Of a DNA stretch of 64,000 nt, positions 58,760 to 64,000 are shown one piece after another. Source of the stretch: Tulasnella sp. 424. Taxonomy: Eukaryota > Basidiomycota > Agaricomycetes > Cantharellales > Tulasnellaceae. Numbering within the stretch: the first letter of the stretch is position 1; each line of letters opens with the position of its first letter. The position numbers were made by a program, and so were the translations under genes. The stretch spans positions 124,001-188,000 of the forward strand of contig WSUB01000065.1 in the NCBI GenBank assembly GCA_019633425.1. Reading direction: 5' to 3'. The notes under the pieces are model-generated. The model saw nothing but the letters and a program-made list of their open reading frames with translations, ran no database searches and was not told the origin of the DNA.

Positions 58760-58931
58760 GGACAAAACGATACACTGTGCCTGCTGGTTTCTTACTTTTG
58801 TCCTCTCCCAACGACTCCTCTCGTCTTTGCTCAACTCACCCCAAAGATTTTGTCCTGCGGCGCCGACTGCATATAAGCGGCAGACTGATACCCATGATTG
58901 TGAGTGCCATCCACCCATCCCCGAGACAGAC
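58760..58931 (+). promoter_or_regulatory. Conserved FunK1 promoter block, copy E
   Basis: Third instance of the shared block. ATATAA at 58871 lies 61 bases before the ATG, after CTCTCGTCTTTGCTCAACT and TTTTGTCC. It shows that the shortened copy E keeps a promoter, unlike B. Confidence 0.65.
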
Positions 58932-60305
58932 ATGTCAGCTCAACCCTCTACCTTTCCTCTTGAAACTACTTACGAACACCGCGACCGATCAACTACCGAC
59001 CAACCTCCTTCAACCTTCGATTCCACGGTCCTATGCGATTCGAACGACTCGGCCCAACCTACCCACTCAGCACTCGAAATGCCAGTCGGTCATCCCATAA
59101 CGAACTCGTCCCCGAATGCTTCCCGAGCCTTTCAACACGTCAAAGATTTTGAAACCATGGAATCAATAGTCTGGCAGATGCTGATTGAAGAAGACTCGGA
59201 GCAAAACTGTGAAGCTGGAGCTGAAGCATTCGCTCGCGCTCTCGAGCTGTGGTATGCCGGCGAAACAAAGCAAATTCAAGACCCCCAATGGGCAGAGGAA
59301 CATCTCGACGATACGGCGAAGGTTTTTGAGGTAGTCTCTCATTGGATCGATGGTGAGATATCTACATCCCACCGGGTTGCTCCATACTAAGTAAACCTTG
59401 CCTTCTAGCCTTGAATTCTCTGGACAAGCTCGGGAATGTTCGCAGAGATGTCTCATCTGAGAATCCCCTTCCCATGCTCGACCATTCAGTGGAGGAGGGA
59501 CAGGCCACAATCATCGATCTTGGTCTAATACATATCGAATCAAGTTCCGGGGACGAACAGCTCTCCCTCTATCCATTGGAAGCTTTGAGGTGGCCCGCGG
59601 CGACCGAGAGGAGAGAGAAGCCTGATCCGCTCCGGAACGAGCACCCTTACTATCATATCACGGTAAGTACAGGGCTCCTCTCTTTGTCTTAACTCTCTTC
59701 TGAACTTTGTTCGCCAGCAAACTCTTCCTTTTCTTGCTTGGGAGCTTGTGAATCAGCTCCACCAACCCACTCCCTCCAGGAGACGGATCGAGCACGCGAT
59801 TCACCACGACGTTGAGTCAGTCATCTGGATGGTGACTTACGTGTGTATGCGGTTTGGTGGAGATACAGTGCAACCATGGGTCGGCGGGTCATTGGCGAGC
59901 CTGTGCTCCTCAGAGGTCCGCTTCGGCCTGATTGAGAAGACGTATCTTCTCCTCTACAAGCCCGACTGGCTCGGCAACATCGGAGGACGGTTTGCAGATG
60001 TGGGAGGATTTTTGAGAACCTTTGGACTGCATTTCAAGATGCTTTGGGAAAGTCATGAGCATGTCAGCGCCTCGGAGGTTCAAGATTTTGCCGAGAAGCA
60101 TGCCCGCTATTTAGAATGTGCCAAGGCAGAAGCTCTGGAAGAGAGTCGAGGGTCGTCTTCAAAGAGGCCGTATCCGACCAGGGATCCCAAGGAGATGGAG
60201 GGGGATTTGTTGGAGCTCCAGAGCCAAGCCCGGTATCTCGACGAGGAGCCGGAGCGTCCAAGTAAAAAGCGAAGAAAGGATGAAGCAGGGCCGTTCGGGT
60301 TTTGA
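58932..60305 (+). CDS. Shortened FunK1 paralogue, copy E (likely pseudokinase)
   Basis: Exons 58932-59352, 59409-59662 and 59718-60305 stay fully in phase, giving 420 aa, half the length of A and D. An internal deletion joins the AEEHLDD segment to AKVFEVVSHW, removing the FunK1 core and the kinase N-lobe, including any ATP lysine. Its breakpoints differ from those in copy B. The catalytic loop reads RRDVSSEN: the His of HRD is lost and the Asp kept. DLG, TLPFLAWEL, HHDVESVIWMVTYVCM and the basic tail PSKKRR are present. An intact frame plus promoter suggests it could be expressed as a regulatory pseudokinase, but a pseudogene in early decay is equally possible. Confidence 0.7.
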
Positions 60306-61103
60306 TTCGTGTTGTGTACGCCGTCAAGTCTTGTATATACCTTTGGATCGATGGACATAGAATATAGCGTACCATCATGCCTGTTGATTTAACGGACCGT
60401 GGCGCGATAACCTTCTGTCCTGAGGGTGGTCGGCGGCGATATTTTCTTCATCCGCGACCACCAAAAGGAGGAGCCCCGAGACATTTCTGCCTTTCGAAAA
60501 GGTGACAGAAACCTCTGAGGCTCTCTCCCGAGCCCCTTTGGGCGAGTGTTGTGCACGTGGCCACCTGACATCACCCATAGCACCACCACTTTTTCAAAGG
60601 TAATCAATCATCACAGCTCCATTCTCTGTAAGCGCGCTCAGGTCGACAGCGATATCAAGAGCCATATAGCAGAAATCGAGGCCTATGGCCTTCGTTAGGC
60701 CGTTCCGATATCGGGATCCGATAGCGGGGCCCGATGATCTAGCGCTGCAGCGCATCCTCTCGCCCGCATACCGCGGCTGACTCCCCAATCGTGAGTCTTC
60801 CGCTATTGAGGTCATCGAGTGGAGAGTATTGTTATTCGAAGGCGAAATCGCCGGCGCATTGACGAAGGACCTCTGAGTGACCGGTTTGTGGAGGGCTCAA
60901 GGTACATCGTTAGACTTGTTTTTGGGCAGTACTTAAGAGGCGCTACTCGCTCGATACAAATATCGTTCCCATCGGTCTACTTACGAGCTTGCTATATATA
61001 TCAGAGTGCTCTCTCACACTCGACGCAAGTGATGCTGCGGCGGATTCGACCCCGCTATCTCCGTGGCGACCTCGACCATCTTGACCCCCTTTATATTGTA
61101 CAT
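60306..61103. other. Intergenic region before PNC1
   Basis: 800 bases with no recognised gene. A 73-codon minus-strand frame (60594-60815) has an ATG but no family resemblance. The right end should hold the PNC1 promoter. An upstream in-frame ATG at 61032 could extend PNC1 by 24 residues. Confidence 0.4.
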
Positions 61104-62178
61104 ATGAGCAACGCCACATCTGAACCAAAGCGTCTTCGCTATAATGATGGCAAGAAAACCGCTTTGATGCTTGTGGATATCCAGTATGACTTCCTTCCGG
61201 GTGGGGCTTTGGCGGTGACGGACGGGGACAGGATCCTGCCGGTGGTGTATGATTTAATGGATCGGTTCGAGTGGGATTTGGTTGTGGCTAGTGCGGTGAG
61301 TGAACAACTCCGCGGACCTCTCGCTCGCCCACTTTAACTCAATCACAATAACGTTTCGTTCGAAAGGATTGTGCGTAACTCCCCCAGGGTCGAAATGCAG
61401 CCCAAATGCTCAGAGCTCACAACAACCTATTTTTAAACGGTTTTCTCAGATCATCCCAAAGGACACGTATCCTTTGCGTCGACCCATGGAAAGGATTGTT
61501 TTACCCAAACAAACATTCCTGAGCCGCGCTCAAAGACCGAAGCAACGCTAGTCCAAGACCTTTGGCCTGATCACTGTGTGCAAGGGACTCGTGCAAGTCA
61601 AAGGCCCTCGCGCGCCGGGGGAAACCGCGTTCTCATGACCTCTTTTTATGCTTTTTTATAGGGTGGCGAATTCGAAGCGGGCGTTCAATCCCGTCTAGAT
61701 GCAAGTCCTTCGAAGGTGGCAGTGATACGAAAGGTTGGACTAGGGTTGTTCTCCAGGGATCATCCTGGTTCTCGCTCATCGTTGCCGACATTGTTGCCTT
61801 TTCAGGGTTCCCATCTGGATATCGACTCGTACAGCGCTTTTGCGGACAACGCGTATCTGGTTTTCACTGACTTGCCGAAAGTCCTTTATACAAACGGCAT
61901 CGAGCGCTTGGTCGTGGTCGGCCTTGCCACGGACTTTTGTGTTAGGGCAACTGCAATCGACTCGCGAAAGTTCAACTTCGAGACCGTTGTGATTGTAAGT
62001 GCTCTCCGTACTGCCATGTTGCAAGGGTACAAGGGGGAACTTAATTCTTTGGGCGTCGTAGAGCGATGGAGTTCGGGGGGTGTTTGCCAACCGAGAAGAA
62101 GCGGTGTTGAGTGAACTGAGGTCGTGGGGCGCCAAGGTGGAGACGCTGAGAGAATACGAGAATGAAGCCGCGTCCTAG
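61104..62178 (+). CDS. PNC1: Nicotinamidase (isochorismatase superfamily)
   Basis: Hydrolyses nicotinamide to nicotinate in the NAD salvage pathway. Exons 61104-61295, 61367-61370, 61450-61592, 61662-61733, 61806-61994 and 62062-62178 give 238 aa. Landmarks: LMLVDIQYDFLPGGALAV (catalytic Asp), the metal site DYHPKGHVSFASTHG, LVQDLWPDHCVQGT, HLDIDSYSAFADN, and GLATDFCVRATAID with the nucleophilic Cys. It ends in SDGVRGVFANREEAVLSEL. Two gene-structure oddities are needed to keep the frame and the metal site: a 4-nt exon (GATT) supplying the metal-binding Asp, and a GC-AG intron (donor GCAAGT at 61593). The length matches fungal Pnc1. Confidence 0.9.
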
Positions 62179-63053
62179 GCGTCTGTATGGAAGAAAAAAG
62201 GTTCATTTTGAAGATACAAGGTTTAGGCCTGGATACGTACAATGCCGTGATAACCGGCAGTGAATGTTAGCACAACTACTGCGCACCAGAGTGTCACTTG
62301 AGGAGCCGTACAAAAAAATTGAGTGTCTTGTGCCCCGATGGAGCAGGCCAATTGCCGCTACACGTGTTGTGCTCTTTTAGGTCGTAAATTGGAGGTGCGA
62401 CGCGCGGCTGGATGATTCTCTTCGCTGGCAGGATCGTCAAAGACGTCGACAAGCAGGTTGATGGCGACGTTGGATGTAATTGTGACGTACGAAATGAAGC
62501 GACTCGGTGTGTGATGGAAGGGGCGGCAATTGAAAGCGAGTGGCTGACCGGGGTACGGTGAATTTAGAGGTCCGCTGCGTGGGTGCTGGAGCAGCAGTCC
62601 AGATTGCACTAGGTAATCCCCGTTCACTCTTCGTCCTGCCGTCCTTTCCCTCCTTCTTCCTCTCCCTTCCCTTGTCTTTCAGCCATCGTGCAAAGCCAAG
62701 TCACTCAATAAACACATCGCAGTCTCTCCAGATCCACAAGCCTTACCCAGGCAACACCCGCAATCCTATCGCCCTTCACTTCACTCCAACTACGATTCAC
62801 AAAGGTAACAAAACCGTTGGCCAACAGCTCATCAACCACTCACTCTAATCTCATCCTCTCCCTCTCTAGTCTGCGACGACACTTACATTGGACAAACTCT
62901 TCTACCGACCAACCTCTTGTACGACCTAGCAACCTCTTACCATCACTGAAAACGCCTCAAAACCCGTCAAAAACATCAACAAAATACAAAAACCCCCACA
63001 AAAAAATCCATCCACGTATTAATCAAGAAAGCACTAACGACACCGAGTAACTA
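62179..63053. other. Intergenic region and probable long 5' leader
   Basis: 875 bases without a recognised gene. From about 62620 to 63053 the strand becomes strongly pyrimidine- then A/C-rich (CCTCCTTCTTCCTCTCCC, later AACAAAATACAAAAACCCCC), typical of a long 5' UTR of the next gene. Confidence 0.45.
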
Positions 63054-64000
63054 ATGGCAGATTCTCCAGCTCCTACCAACGGGACTGCCACTCAGCAACA
63101 GCCTTCGAACGGTAACCGAGGCGGTCGCGGCGGCGGACCTCGAGGAGGTGGACGTAGTAATCCCCGACGCGCCAATTCAACCAGCGCCGCAGATCCCTCT
63201 GCTGCCAACGCGCCTGCGCAAGGTGGGCCAGGGGGCGGCAATCGAGGTCGCAACGCCAGTTCCAACAAGAAGACATCTCCCAACCCTGGCGCCGCTGCTG
63301 CGGTAGTCGAGGAAAGCGCATCTTCTCGGCCATCTTCAACCGACGGCACGTCTCGAACCAATAATACAGGCGGAAGCGGCAACAATCGAGGCGGAAAGAG
63401 CAATCGCAGCGTTTCTAACCCAAGCGGCAATCGACCTGGCGGTCAACAGCAGCGTAAAGGCCGCACTGCGTCCACCAACAGCCCCAATCCCGGCAAAGGT
63501 CAACCTCTCCCGGCCACAGGGTCCGGCCCCTCTACTGCCCAACCCGCAGGTCAACAAGGTAGTACGGCTCTGACATCTCTTCAACGAGTCATCACCGATC
63601 TCAAATCTTATCCCTCACAATCTTCTCCTTCATCGGGCTCAGGCCCAAGCCTCCCTTCCGGGACCACGTCAACTCTCCCCGTCAACGCGCCCGTCTTTCA
63701 ACCTGGAGCTCCTCTTCACCCTGCAGCAAGTGCAGGCGCCGGTGGTCACCGCAAGGCAGCTTCTACCGGCACGGGTAATTCGTTCAGTCCGGCATTCTCT
63801 TCGCCTCTCAACACTTTCTCTCCCCATCTCGGAGTCATGCAAGAGGATATTCCCGAGGAACACGAGGACGACGACGGCGATATCGTCATTACCCAACAAC
63901 AGCCGCGGGCCATTGCGCAATCCAACATGGGTACTTTCACCGCCCCAAGGTTCAATCAGCCACAGCAGCAGCAGCCGCAGCAAGTCCCGGATTCGGATAA
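63054..64000 (+). CDS. RGG-rich low-complexity protein, 5' part only
   Basis: Open from the ATG at 63054 to the window edge, at least 315 codons, no stop. It starts MADSPAPTNGTATQQQPSNG. Arg/Gly-rich patches (RGGRGGGPRGGGR, NNRGGKSNR) suggest RNA binding and possible arginine methylation. Then come SLQRVITDLKSYP, NAPVFQPGAPLHP, GHRKAAST, an acidic stretch (EEHEDDDGDIVI) and a Gln-rich run at the edge. The NAPVFQPG and HRKAAS segments remind me of N-termini of Ssd1/Sts5-type RNB-domain proteins, which would have the catalytic-like RNB region downstream. That is a tentative guess; the diagnostic domain is outside the window. Confidence 0.6.
   Translation, partial: MADSPAPTNGTATQQQPSNGNRGGRGGGPRGGGRSNPRRANSTSAADPSAANAPAQGGPGGGNRGRNASSNKKTSPNPGAAAAVVEESASSRPSSTDGTSRTNNTGGSGNNRGGKSNRSVSNPSGNRPGGQQQRKGRTASTNSPNPGKGQPLPATGSGPSTAQPAGQQGSTALTSLQRVITDLKSYPSQSSPSSGSGPSLPSGTTSTLPVNAPVFQPGAPLHPAASAGAGGHRKAASTGTGNSFSPAFSSPLNTFSPHLGVMQEDIPEEHEDDDGDIVITQQQPRAIAQSNMGTFTAPRFNQPQQQQPQQVPDSD

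Noticed and set aside
60594..60815. 73-codon ATG-led minus-strand frame
   Set aside because: Short, no similarity I recognise, no neighbouring exon; chance frame is likely.

Overview
The window comes from a filamentous basidiomycete, most likely an Agaricomycete. Genes are split by many 45-80 nt GT-AG introns. It holds FunK1-type fungal kinases and TKL-type kinases fused to TPR arrays, both expanded in Agaricomycetes, plus standard fungal genes (RRN7, alpha-tubulin, CFT2, MET6, FMP27, PNC1). I cannot fix the genus from sequence alone. The G+C content is moderate, and an N gap shows this is draft assembly.

Layout. 716-4810: TKL-like kinase fused to a long TPR array, with an assembly gap inside. 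5990-8495 (-): Pol I factor RRN7/TAF1B. 8710-10313 (+): RTA1-type seven-helix membrane protein. 10608-10990 (-): small Cys-rich granulin-like secreted protein. 11120-23420: three tandem units, each a ketopantoate-reductase-like gene (+) next to the 3' end of alpha-tubulin (-). Only unit 3 carries the whole tubulin gene (23045-24838), and only the unit 1 reductase is fully open. Unit 2 is interrupted by a 5.3-kb block (13451-18769) that is bounded by ~540-bp inverted repeats, flanked by a short target duplication, and carries one gene for a secreted hydrophobic protein.

25131-44140 is a conserved housekeeping stretch: CFT2/CPSF100 (+), MET6 (-), a single-domain RNase III-like protein (-), and the giant bridge-like lipid-transfer protein FMP27/Hobbit (+). 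44.1-60.3 kb is a kinase cluster. Two full-length FunK1 genes (A and D) are each followed by a copy that has lost its N-terminal half (B and E). Decayed antisense FunK1 remnants lie upstream of A and D. Copy B is split from its own 3' end (C) by a 3.8-kb segment holding a second TKL-TPR kinase. The cluster looks like a duplicated two-gene unit undergoing repeated deletion and insertion.

The right end has a nicotinamidase (PNC1, with an apparent 4-nt micro-exon and a GC-AG intron) and the start of an RGG-rich, low-complexity protein that runs off the edge. Left to right, stable single-copy genes alternate with two rapidly changing blocks: the reductase/tubulin repeats with the composite insertion, and the FunK1/TKL cluster. 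These blocks hold nearly all the unusual observations.
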